Source of the DNA: Elusimicrobiota bacterium | GTDB taxonomy: Bacteria > Elusimicrobiota > Elusimicrobia > UBA1565 > UBA9628 | Length of the DNA stretch: 64,000 bases | Direction: 5' to 3' | NCBI GenBank assembly: GCA_016212855.1 | Contig: JACRDP010000020.1 | Span: 1 to 64,000, forward strand | Shown: positions 51,900-60,400 of the stretch, in pieces | Layout: every line of letters begins with the position of its first letter | Numbering within the stretch: the first letter of the stretch is position 1 | Translations under genes and position numbers: made by a program | The notes under the pieces: generated by a model | What the model saw: only the letters and a program-made list of their open reading frames with translations | What the model was told of the DNA's origin: nothing | Databases searched by the model: none

Positions 51900-53362
51900 T
51901 GTTTTCTCCCTTTCAGAACGCGGCGCAGAGCGGCCTCGAGGCTGACGAGGCGATAGCCGCCGGCGTCGACGACGGTCATCGGCCTGGGGCACAAGTCCAG
52001 GTCCCACGACGAGCGGATCAGCACGGACGCGGTCTTGCGCGCGGCCGTTTTCGATAAAAGCCCGAGAGCGGCGGCCTGGCCCGGGAAGCGTTTGGCCTCG
52101 AAGGACAGAAATATAACGCGTTTCGCCCGACGCGCCAGCACTGGCAACGAGCCGAGATCCAGGCCGACCACCGGAGCGCGGGCGAACGCGCAACCCGCGC
52201 CCAGTCGTCTGACCAGGGCTTCCGGGCCGCCGGGCCCGCCTTCGAAGGTAAAGCGCTCGCGGACTTCGCGGAAATCGGGGATGACAACGAGCGTGTCCTG
52301 ACCCGCCGGAATCGGCAGGGCGGCCTCGCCGCGCCGAGCGATGACGACGGCTTTCCCGGCGATCCTGGCCGAAAGCGCGTGACCCTCGGCGAGCTTCGCG
52401 GCGGGTGCCTTGCGGCGCTGGAGCAGCCTTGTGATGCGCGCGTCGGCGGCCGAGAGCTGTTCTTCCGGGGCGCCCGCTTCGCGCAGGAGGTCCACCGCGT
52501 CGGTCATGCCCTGCAGGTCGTGCGCGATCATGAGTACGTCGTGGCCCGCGTCGAGGCACTTGAGGGTCGCCTCGGCCACCGGCCAGCGCTTGGTGATCGC
52601 ACCCATGCACAGGTCGTCGCTGACGACGAGGCCGTCGTAGCCGAGCTCGCCGCGCAGGACGTCGCGCGTGATCTTCGACGAAAAAGTCGCGAGTTCCTTG
52701 TCGAACGCGGGGAAGCGCACGTGTGAGGTCATCACCGCGTCCACGCCCGCCGCGCACGCGGCTCGAAAGGGGGCCAGGTGCGTTTTCGAAAACGCCGCCC
52801 TCGGCAGCTTGATCGTCGGCAGGTCCACGTGCGCGTCCACGGTCGCGGCGCCCTTGCCCGGGAAGTGCTTGGCGCAGGCGGAGACGCCGTTGTCCTGCAT
52901 TCCCCTGATGAACGCGGCGCCCAGGCGTCCGGCGAGAGCCGGATCGGCCCCGAAGGATCTTATCCCGATGCCGGGATTGTAGCTCGCGACCGCGACGTCG
53001 AGCACCGGAGCCAGGTTCATGCGGATGCCCAGGGGTGCCAGCTCCCGCGCCATCTGCCGTCCGACCGCGTAGGCCAGCTTCGGGTCGCGCGCACGTCCCA
53101 GCGCGGTATTTCCCGGAAACGGCGTGACCCCGCTTTTAAACCGGAGCACCCAGCCGCCCTCGTGGTCGATGGCGACGAGCAGGGGCCGGCCGAGGCGTTG
53201 CTCCAACTCGTTCACGTAGGCCTTGGTCTGCGCGGGCGTCTCGATGTTGCGGGCGAGCAGGAGCACGCCGGTGGCGCCGGTGGACTTGAACAGGGCGACG
53301 GTCGAGCGCGACGGCTTGAGGCCGTACACGCCGAACATGAACAGACGCCCCGGATCGGTCAT
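51896..53362 (-). CDS. nagZ: beta-N-acetylhexosaminidase (GH3, NagZ-like)
   Basis: 488 residues. Removes terminal GlcNAc from muropeptides in wall recycling. GH3 signatures: LLVAIDHEGGWVLRF, GVSACAKHFPGKGAATVDAHVDLP with the general-acid/base His region, and the Asp nucleophile in VVSDDLCMGAI. A C-terminal extension (about 335-488) beyond the NagZ core may be a GH3 C-domain remnant. A TAAACT box six bases before the ATG and an opposing promoter nearby predict a leaderless message. First gene of the 15-gene minus-strand run. Confidence 0.93.
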   Translation of the reverse strand: MTDPGRLFMFGVYGLKPSRSTVALFKSTGATGVLLLARNIETPAQTKAYVNELEQRLGRPLLVAIDHEGGWVLRFKSGVTPFPGNTALGRARDPKLAYAVGRQMARELAPLGIRMNLAPVLDVAVASYNPGIGIRSFGADPALAGRLGAAFIRGMQDNGVSACAKHFPGKGAATVDAHVDLPTIKLPRAAFSKTHLAPFRAACAAGVDAVMTSHVRFPAFDKELATFSSKITRDVLRGELGYDGLVVSDDLCMGAITKRWPVAEATLKCLDAGHDVLMIAHDLQGMTDAVDLLREAGAPEEQLSAADARITRLLQRRKAPAAKLAEGHALSARIAGKAVVIARRGEAALPIPAGQDTLVVIPDFREVRERFTFEGGPGGPEALVRRLGAGCAFARAPVVGLDLGSLPVLARRAKRVIFLSFEAKRFPGQAAALGLLSKTAARKTASVLIRSSWDLDLCPRPMTVVDAGGYRLVSLEAALRRVLKGRKQ

Positions 53363-53368
53363 GGCATG

Positions 53369-53374
53369 AGTTTA
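53369..53374 (-). promoter_or_regulatory. -10 box of nagZ, leaderless
   Basis: On the minus strand TAAACT ends six bases before the nagZ ATG; the -35 is weak. Confidence 0.5.
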
Positions 53375-53397
53375 ACAAAGGGGTACGTCGGTTTTGT

Positions 53398-53403
53398 TAA
53401 AGT
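53398..53403 (+). promoter_or_regulatory. -10 box of first cNMP gene, leaderless
   Basis: TAAAGT ends eight bases before ATG; the -35 is weak. The two opposing start codons are only 49 bases apart. Confidence 0.45.
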
Positions 53404-53411
53404 AGAAGGGT

Positions 53412-53849
53412 ATGGATGCGTTCACTTTTCTGCGCGATCACGTGGCGCTGTTCTCCGGAGTCTCCGAAGAGCACCTGACCGGCATCGCCACGGGTTCCTC
53501 GGTGAGCTCCTTCAAATCCGGGCAGACCATCGTGTTCAAGGGCGTCACCGTGGACGCCCTGCATGTGGTGTGCAGCGGCTCGGCGGGAGTCTTCCTCAAG
53601 CCGCCGAACCAACCGCTCGTCGAGGTCGCCGTGCTTTCCTCCGGAGACGTGTTCGGCGAGACCTCGATCTTCGAAAACGGCACCGCCGGAGCGACGATCA
53701 AGGCCAAGGAAGACAATACCTTCATACTGATCATCCCCCAGGACGCCTTCCGCAAGCTTCTCGCCGAAAATCCCGAATTCGTCATCCGGGTCCAGGCACT
53801 GATCGCCTCGCGCAGGCCGCCCAAAGACCCGCCCAAGCCCGGGTCCTAG
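53412..53849 (+). CDS. stand-alone cyclic-nucleotide-binding domain protein, copy 1
   Basis: 145 residues, a single Crp-type cNMP barrel (about 10-125) with no DNA-binding domain: FKSGQTIVFKGVTVDALHVVCSGSAGVFLKPP and LSSGDVFGETSIFENG. The E in GETS suits sugar binding, but the phosphate-binding Arg is absent, so the ligand is uncertain. A tandem paralogue follows after 39 bases with its own -10 box. Confidence 0.88.
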   Translation: MDAFTFLRDHVALFSGVSEEHLTGIATGSSVSSFKSGQTIVFKGVTVDALHVVCSGSAGVFLKPPNQPLVEVAVLSSGDVFGETSIFENGTAGATIKAKEDNTFILIIPQDAFRKLLAENPEFVIRVQALIASRRPPKDPPKPGS

Positions 53850-53876
53850 GACCCTCGTTTACCGCCGCCGTCGTGC

Positions 53877-53882
53877 TATCAT
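53877..53882 (+). promoter_or_regulatory. -10 box of second cNMP gene, leaderless
   Basis: TATCAT ends six bases before ATG. Confidence 0.5.
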
Positions 53883-53888
53883 AAGGGT

Positions 53889-54314
53889 ATGGACGCGATG
53901 ACCTTCCTGCGCGAGTACACGCCCCTCTTCGACACGATGTCCGACGAGAATCTGTCCTCTTTGGCGGAGTCCGCAAAGCTCCTGACCTTCAATCCGGGCC
54001 AGTCCATTCTCTTTAAGGGAACGACGGTCGACGGCCTCCATGTGATCGTCTCCGGCATGGCGGGCGTGTACGTCAAGCCCCCGACCAAGGCCGCCGTCCA
54101 GGTCGCCGCGCTCAAGCCCGGCGAGGTGTGCGGCGAGATGTCTATCGTCGAAACCGGCGTCGCGAACGCCTCGGTCAAGGCGATCGAGAACACCGTTGTC
54201 CTGCTGATCCCGCAGGAAGCCTTCCGCCATGTCCTCCAGCAGGACGAGGGCTTCGCGGTGCGCGTGAACACGCTTATTAAATCGCGCAAGTCCCTGCCCC
54301 AAGTCCTGGCCTAA
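53889..54314 (+). CDS. stand-alone cyclic-nucleotide-binding domain protein, copy 2
   Basis: 141 residues, closely similar to copy 1 throughout (MDAMTFLREYTPLFDTMSDENL against MDAFTFLRDHVALFSGVSEEHL; VSGMAGVYVKPP against CSGSAGVFLKPP). Clearly a tandem duplication that kept separate promoters. It ends one base from a convergent gene. Probably a subunit of a larger sensor, as it has no effector domain. Confidence 0.88.
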   Translation: MDAMTFLREYTPLFDTMSDENLSSLAESAKLLTFNPGQSILFKGTTVDGLHVIVSGMAGVYVKPPTKAAVQVAALKPGEVCGEMSIVETGVANASVKAIENTVVLLIPQEAFRHVLQQDEGFAVRVNTLIKSRKSLPQVLA

Positions 54315-54315
54315 G

Positions 54316-55134
54316 CTACTCGCTCAGAGCGATCTCCGCCTCGCGCGCGTCGCCGCGCCCCCGATCGTCCACGACGCGGACCGTGCTGCGCCCGGCGCGC
54401 GGCGTCCAGAAAAACGGCTTGCCCGACTCGATCGAGGCGTTGCGGCGCGCGTCCTCCGGATGCAAAGCGATCCAGCGCGCGAACAGCCGCTTGCGGGCCT
54501 CCCGCAGCTCGCGGCCGTCGGCCTTCGACCGGCCGGTCATCGTGCGGCGGACGGGATTCTGCGGGATCACGCTCAAGGTGATCGCCTCGCTGAGATCGAG
54601 GCGGCTGACGTCCTTGCCGAAATAGATGAAGCTCGCCGCGCCGGCCCCCTCGATGTTCCCGCCGTAGGGCACGAGATTCAGGTACGCGGCGAGGATCTCG
54701 TCCTTCGAGTAGAAGAGCTCGAGCTGAAGCGCGCGCAGGATCTGCAGGAGCTTGCCGCCGGGGCGGCTGGAGTCCACCCCGTACCGCAGGCGCGCCAGCT
54801 GCATCGTGATCGTCGAGCCGCCGCGCCGCCGCGATTTCGCGACGTACGTCGTCCAGACCGCCTTCGCGAGGGATCCCGGGTCCACCCCGGGATGCCGGCG
54901 GAAGCGCCGGTCCTCGTTGAGCACGGTCGCCTCGACGAGCAGGGGGGACATCTCGCTCAGCGGCACCCACAGGCGGTGCTTGCCGTCGGCGGCGAGAGTG
55001 AGGCGCATGAGGCGGTCGTCGCGCGCGTACACCGCGCGCGAGAAGGCGACGCCGTCGCGCAGCGGCGCCGGGCGCAGGAGAGGGAACGCGCCGAGCGCGG
55101 CGAGGACGGCCGCGGCGAAGAGCGCGCGCTTCAC
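54316..55134 (-). CDS. GT51 glycosyltransferase lacking a transpeptidase domain
   Basis: 272 residues. Membrane anchor (1-20), then the GT51 lipid II polymerase domain: EATVLNEDRRFRRHPGVDPGSLAKA with the catalytic Glu, and RRGGSTITMQLARLRYG. The C-terminal 35 residues (RSTVRVVDDRGRGDAREAEIAL) resemble the tail of PbpC, so it looks like a PbpC with the transpeptidase domain removed. It lies four bases behind pbpC, in the same operon. Confidence 0.9.
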   Translation of the reverse strand: MKRALFAAAVLAALGAFPLLRPAPLRDGVAFSRAVYARDDRLMRLTLAADGKHRLWVPLSEMSPLLVEATVLNEDRRFRRHPGVDPGSLAKAVWTTYVAKSRRRGGSTITMQLARLRYGVDSSRPGGKLLQILRALQLELFYSKDEILAAYLNLVPYGGNIEGAGAASFIYFGKDVSRLDLSEAITLSVIPQNPVRRTMTGRSKADGRELREARKRLFARWIALHPEDARRNASIESGKPFFWTPRAGRSTVRVVDDRGRGDAREAEIALSE

Positions 55135-55138
55135 TTTT

Positions 55139-57409
55139 TCATAGCCCCAGCACCTTGAACCGGCGCGTCGCTTGATTGCCCCAGTCGTCGACCACGGTGA
55201 CGCTGTGGCTGCCCGGTTCCATGTCGAGCGCGCGCTGATGAATCGTCTCCGTGCTTCCCAAGTAGCGCCCGTCCAAGTGCCAATGCAGCACGGCGTTCGG
55301 TCTCGTGTCGGCGGCTTCGAACACGGTCCGGCCCTTTTCGCCGTCCATCTCGACGGGTATGTAGAGCTTCGCCTCGGCTTGCGGATAGACGAAAGCGACC
55401 GGGCTGTCGGCGTCGGGGCCGCGGCAGTCGGAGCGCCAGGGGGGAAGGGGCCGGTATTCCGGATGCTGGCGGCGGTAGTAGAACTCCTGCACCGGCGGCA
55501 GCGAAAACCAAACGGCGTGGCGCATCCGCGAGACGCTTTCGCAGCCGGCGTGCACCCGCAGGCGGCTCGCGGGATCCAGATGGACGGGCGCGTGGCCGGA
55601 ACTGGCCGTCTGATACGGCGCGTCGGCGGGGGCCCAGACCGGTTCCACGGCGCAGCCCCCGGCGGGCAAACGGCCGTCGTCGCGGCAGACCTGGATTTTC
55701 GTCAGGTCGAGATCGGGCCGCGAGAACCAGCCGCCGGGTCCCAATCGGCGGAAGAGATCGAAGAGGATCGGCGCGGCGGCGCCCGTGCCGGTCAGGTCGG
55801 CGCGTCCTTCTCCCGAGGCGTTTCCGGTCCAGACGCCGACGGTATGGGCGGCGTCGACTCCTAAGGCCCAGCCGTCTCGATAACCCACGCTGGTTCCCGT
55901 CTTCCAGGCGATGCGCTGGCCGCTCGAGAATTTTCTCCACTGGGCCTCCTCCTCCGGACGCACGACGTCGAGGAGCGTTTCCAGCGTCAGCCAGGCCGCC
56001 CCGGGACCGATGCCCGCCAGCGGCTCCTCTAGGTCGGCCGCCGTCCGGGCCAGGCCCGAATACATCCTCGTTATGTCCATGAGCGTCCCTTCGGCACCTC
56101 CCAGGATCAAGGTCAGCCCGTACTGGTCGGCGGAGCGCTTGAGAGTGGAAAACCCCCAGGACGTCAGCTCGCCGTGAAAACGCGCCGCGCCGTGCTCGCG
56201 CAAGAGCCGGACCGCCGGGACGTTCAGGGACTTGGCCAGCGCCTCCTTCGCGCGCACGGCGCCGCGATAGCGCCGGTCGTTGTTCTCCGGAGTGAAGCCG
56301 TCGTACTGCGTGGGAATGTCGGCGATCAAAGTCTCCGGCAGAATTTCTCCGGCCTGCATCATCGACGCGTACAAAAACGGCTTAAGGACGCTTCCCGTGC
56401 TGCGCGGCTGTCGCGCGATGTCCACGGCATAGCCCGAGCTTTCATAGTCGTGCACCTTGCTGTTGCCGACGTAGGCGAGAAGCGAGCCGTCCCGGTTGTC
56501 GAGGATCACGGCGGCGGCGTTCTTGATCCCGCGGTTTGCCAGCGCCTCGGAGCGTCGCGCCACGATTTCCTGAGCGTCTTTCTGCAGGCGCGCGTCGAGC
56601 GTCGTGTCGAACCGGGGCCGGGAGGAGCCGCGGCGCGCGTTCAAAGTCGCGAGCAGATGGGGGGCCAGGTGCGGGAACGGCTTGGGAGTTCCCGGCAGCC
56701 GCTCGCGCAGCGCCAGCGACAGCTCGAGGTCATCGAGCTTGCCGGCGGCGCGCAGCGCGCGCAGGAGGCGGTCGCGTTTTTTTAGGAATGTGTCTCGGTT
56801 GCGCCCCGCGTGCACGAAGGCGGGATTATTCGGCAGCACGGCCAAGGCGGAGGCTTCGGCCCAGCTCAGGCGCTCCGGGGCGCGTCCGAAGATCCGCCAG
56901 GAGGCGGCTTCCAGCCCGACGACGTTCTCGCCGAACGGCGCGCGCTCGCAGTACAAGCCGAGGATCTTCTTCTTCGAGAGCGCTCTCTCCAGTTTCAGCG
57001 CGAGGGCCATTTCGTAGAACTTTTCGGCGAAGCTCCGCGTCGGGTCGCGGCGCGAGAGGCGCACGACCTGCATCGTCAACGTGCTGCCGCCGCTGACGAC
57101 GCGCCGGCGCGCGAGATTGAGCTTCGCCGCGCGTATCAGGGCCGCGGCGTCTACGCCGCGGTGGGCGTAGAACCTCTTGTCTTCCTGGACGAGGAGCGCC
57201 GCCTCGAACTTGGGCGCGACCGCGCTCGAGGGCGGGAAGCGCCATTGCCCGTCCGCGGCGACCCGGGCGTCGAGCAGCTCGCCTCCGCGGGCGAAGAGGG
57301 CCGGCGACCAAAGTTCCGGGAAGCGGACCGCCGGCAGCGACCAGAAAGCGGCCGCCGGCGCGCCGAGCAGGCCGAGAAGGATCAGCGCCCGGCGTCCACG
57401 GCGACCCAT
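55139..57409 (-). CDS. pbpC: penicillin-binding protein 1C
   Basis: 756 residues. Bifunctional GT51 plus transpeptidase. GT motif VQEDKRFYAHRGVD with GGSTLTMQVVRLS; penicillin-binding Ser340 in GSVLKPF, SLN and KTGTSVG; C-terminal BiPBP_C domain. The start is MGRRGRRALILLG, 28 bases inside the macroglobulin gene; the longer frame is shadow. PbpC plus a bacterial alpha-2-macroglobulin is a known conserved pair thought to repair wall after attack. Confidence 0.95.
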   Translation of the reverse strand: MGRRGRRALILLGLLGAPAAAFWSLPAVRFPELWSPALFARGGELLDARVAADGQWRFPPSSAVAPKFEAALLVQEDKRFYAHRGVDAAALIRAAKLNLARRRVVSGGSTLTMQVVRLSRRDPTRSFAEKFYEMALALKLERALSKKKILGLYCERAPFGENVVGLEAASWRIFGRAPERLSWAEASALAVLPNNPAFVHAGRNRDTFLKKRDRLLRALRAAGKLDDLELSLALRERLPGTPKPFPHLAPHLLATLNARRGSSRPRFDTTLDARLQKDAQEIVARRSEALANRGIKNAAAVILDNRDGSLLAYVGNSKVHDYESSGYAVDIARQPRSTGSVLKPFLYASMMQAGEILPETLIADIPTQYDGFTPENNDRRYRGAVRAKEALAKSLNVPAVRLLREHGAARFHGELTSWGFSTLKRSADQYGLTLILGGAEGTLMDITRMYSGLARTAADLEEPLAGIGPGAAWLTLETLLDVVRPEEEAQWRKFSSGQRIAWKTGTSVGYRDGWALGVDAAHTVGVWTGNASGEGRADLTGTGAAAPILFDLFRRLGPGGWFSRPDLDLTKIQVCRDDGRLPAGGCAVEPVWAPADAPYQTASSGHAPVHLDPASRLRVHAGCESVSRMRHAVWFSLPPVQEFYYRRQHPEYRPLPPWRSDCRGPDADSPVAFVYPQAEAKLYIPVEMDGEKGRTVFEAADTRPNAVLHWHLDGRYLGSTETIHQRALDMEPGSHSVTVVDDWGNQATRRFKVLGL

Positions 57410-60400
57410 CGTCCCCCCGAGTTCGCGTTGAGCGTCGATTCGTACATCGCCTCGGCGACGGCGGCCGGCAGATAGAAGCGGCCCTGGTAGGCGGCCGTGA
57501 ACTTGAGCGGAATCTGGATGGCGCCCGCCTCCGCGAGGCCGAAGAACGACAGGACGCGGTCGTCGCGCACGTCCTGGTAATCGAGCCCCGTATCGCCTGC
57601 GCCCGCCCAAGGCGCATTGTTGATCTCCCAGCCCGCCGGAGCCAGGAACGCCAGGGCGATGTTGTCGACCTTGCGCGGCACGAGGTTTCTCACGGTGACG
57701 ACGGCGGTGAGCTGCTGGCCTTGGAGCAGCCGCGCCGGGTCGGCCGCCGCGCCTTTGGGGTCTCGATAGTCCACCGTGATCTCGAGGCCATGGGAGGCCG
57801 GCTTTTCCTCGCCCGCCGCGCTGATCCCGCGCGTCACCAAGGCGACGTAGATCTTGCGCCGGCTGGTGTTGCGCACGGCGACTTCGGACCCGCCGTCCGG
57901 GAACGCGGCCAGGCGGAACTTGCGCACGGGCTCGTTCGAAGCGACGGAGACGGCGGCGGCGCCGTTCACCGAGGACTCCAAAGCGAAGCCGCGCTCGCCC
58001 TCCTGCTCGCCGTAGTACCGCGACAAGGACATCAAGGACTGGGCCAGCGCCTGGGTGTGGTGCCATTGCTCGGAGGCGAGGGCGCCGGAGACCTGATCGG
58101 CCAAGGGCATGGCCCGGTCGAACTCCCGGCGCAAAGTCAGCATCTGCAGGACCAGCGACTTGTCGCGCAGCGGCGACGGGTAGTTCTGGCCGCCTTCCTG
58201 ACCGTAGGGCACGGCGATCTCGGTGCTCTGCGCCAGCGCGTCGGAGGCTGCCGTCACGCCGGCGGCCTGATAGGCTCCGGCCAGGAGCCAGCGCGTCAGG
58301 CCTTTGAGCTGCGTGTCTTCCCGGAGCTGATTCATCGCCCCTAATTCGGGCTTGCCGGCGAGGGCGAGCGTGTAGAGCCGGTACGCTTGCTCGAGCTTCG
58401 CGGGGCTGCCCGGGTTCCACGCGAGGGCGCGCTCGCGTTGAAACTTCTCCCACTGCGGACGCATCTCCGGCGGCAGGGCGTAGCCGCGCTTTTCCGCTTC
58501 GAGCAGGAATTGCCCGACGTAGCTCGTGGCGAAATCCTCCTCGTGGCCGGCCTGAGGCCAATAATAGAACCCGCCGCTCGGCGCCTGAAAACCGCGCAGC
58601 CGGTCCAGGCCTCCCTTGACGTTCTTCTCGACCTCAGCCTTCTCCCGCTCCGTGAGACGGACGAGGCCGGGCAGGAAGAACTGGGGAAACAGGGCGGACG
58701 TCGTCTGCTCGAGGCAGCCGTACGGGTAGCGGATCAGGTCGCCCAGCCGCTTCTCGAGGTTGAGCGGCGGGATCGAGGAGGCCTCGAGCGTCACCTCATT
58801 GGTGCCCGGCATGCCGTGCGGAACGATCCGGGATTTCCAGACCTCGCCGGGTTCGAGCCACTTGCCGGCCTGGCGGGCGGTGGGCGGGTTGGGGGCGCGC
58901 ACCGTCAGATTGATCTCCGCGCGCGCCTGATCGGCGCCGCTTTTCGCCGCGACGCGGATCTTTCCGGTCCCGAGGCGGGAACCGGAGCGCAGGGAGAATC
59001 GCGCGAGCTTGTCGCCGGGTTTCGCGAAGACGAGCTCCGCCGTGCGCGGGCCGACGACGGTGAACGGCCCGTCGGCGGAGATCTCCACGGAGGCCTGCTT
59101 GATCTTGTCGTCCATCGCGAACACCGCCGCGGGCACGACGATGTCCTCGCCGGGACCGACGACCCGCGGCAAGGTGGGCTGCACCATCAGCGGCTGGCGC
59201 ACCGGCACGGTTTTGTCGGCGTGTCCGTAGGCGCCGCGCCGTCCGGCGACGACCATCACGCGCAAAGCGCCCACGTAGGAGGAAAGAGCCACTTCGTGGC
59301 TCTTTTTTTCATAGGGCTTGAGCTCGAAGGGTCCCATGAAGCGCACGATGGGCGGGAAGCGCCGGGACGATTCCTTCTCGCGCAGCTCGCCCAGGGCTTC
59401 GGAGCCGCCCAGAGCCAGCAGGCGCTCGAGCTCGCCGCCGTAGGAGCCGACGACGTGGTCGTAGAGGTCCCAGGTCGTCACACCCAGCGCTTCTTTTTTG
59501 TAGAAGGCGGCGTGTGGGTCGGGAGTCGGGAACCCCGTCAGTCCGAGCAGCCCCTCGTCGACGACGGCGAGCGTGTAGACCATGGGCCGGCCCTTGGCCT
59601 CGGACACGGTCACCTTCTGTCTGGTCTCCGGCTTCCATTCGGCGGCGACCGCGATCACGGGTGCCAGTTCCGTCGCCGGGTCCTTGACCGTCAGCGGGAT
59701 CACCCCGTACAGCCGCAGCGGCCGGTCGTTGGCCTTGCCTTCATGCGCCTGAACGACGAAGGCCGCGACGTAGACGTTGGGCGTCATGGCCTTCGTGATC
59801 GCCAGAGGCACGGTCGTCGGGCCCGTCGACAGTTCCACCCAGCGCTGCGAGAGCACGCGCGTGCCGTTCTCGATCGAGATGAGCGCGCGCGTCCGCGCTT
59901 GCGCCGCCGGCAGCCGCAGCCGCGCCGTTTCCCCGACTTTGTAATCAGGGCTGTCGGCGTCGAAGGACAGCACGTTGGCTCCGGCGCCGCCCTGCTCGCG
60001 GGCCCTCCCGGCCCAGCCCGGCCAGTCGATGTAGAAGATTTTCCCCGTGCAGTGGCCGCTCTCCTCGTCGCAGGCGCGCAGCAGATAGCGGCCCCAGTCC
60101 GGGTAATGGATGTTGAAGGTCCATATCCCGCGCCCGTCGCGGGTGGAGACGGTTCCTTGCTGCACCGCCGCGGTGTTGGTGTTGTTGGCGAACTGGGCCA
60201 GCGCGCTGCCGGACTTGTCCCACCACCATTTCCATTCCACCTTATAAACGGTCATCTTGATGTTCGACGCGGACGCCGGCTTGCCGTCGGCGTCGAGGCT
60301 GACGACGGAGACCTGATGGGTCGTGTCGGTCAGCAGCATCCCGCGCGCGCGGTCGCCTTCGGGGAGCTTCAGCCCGACGTAGCGCTCGTAGGGGTGGAAC

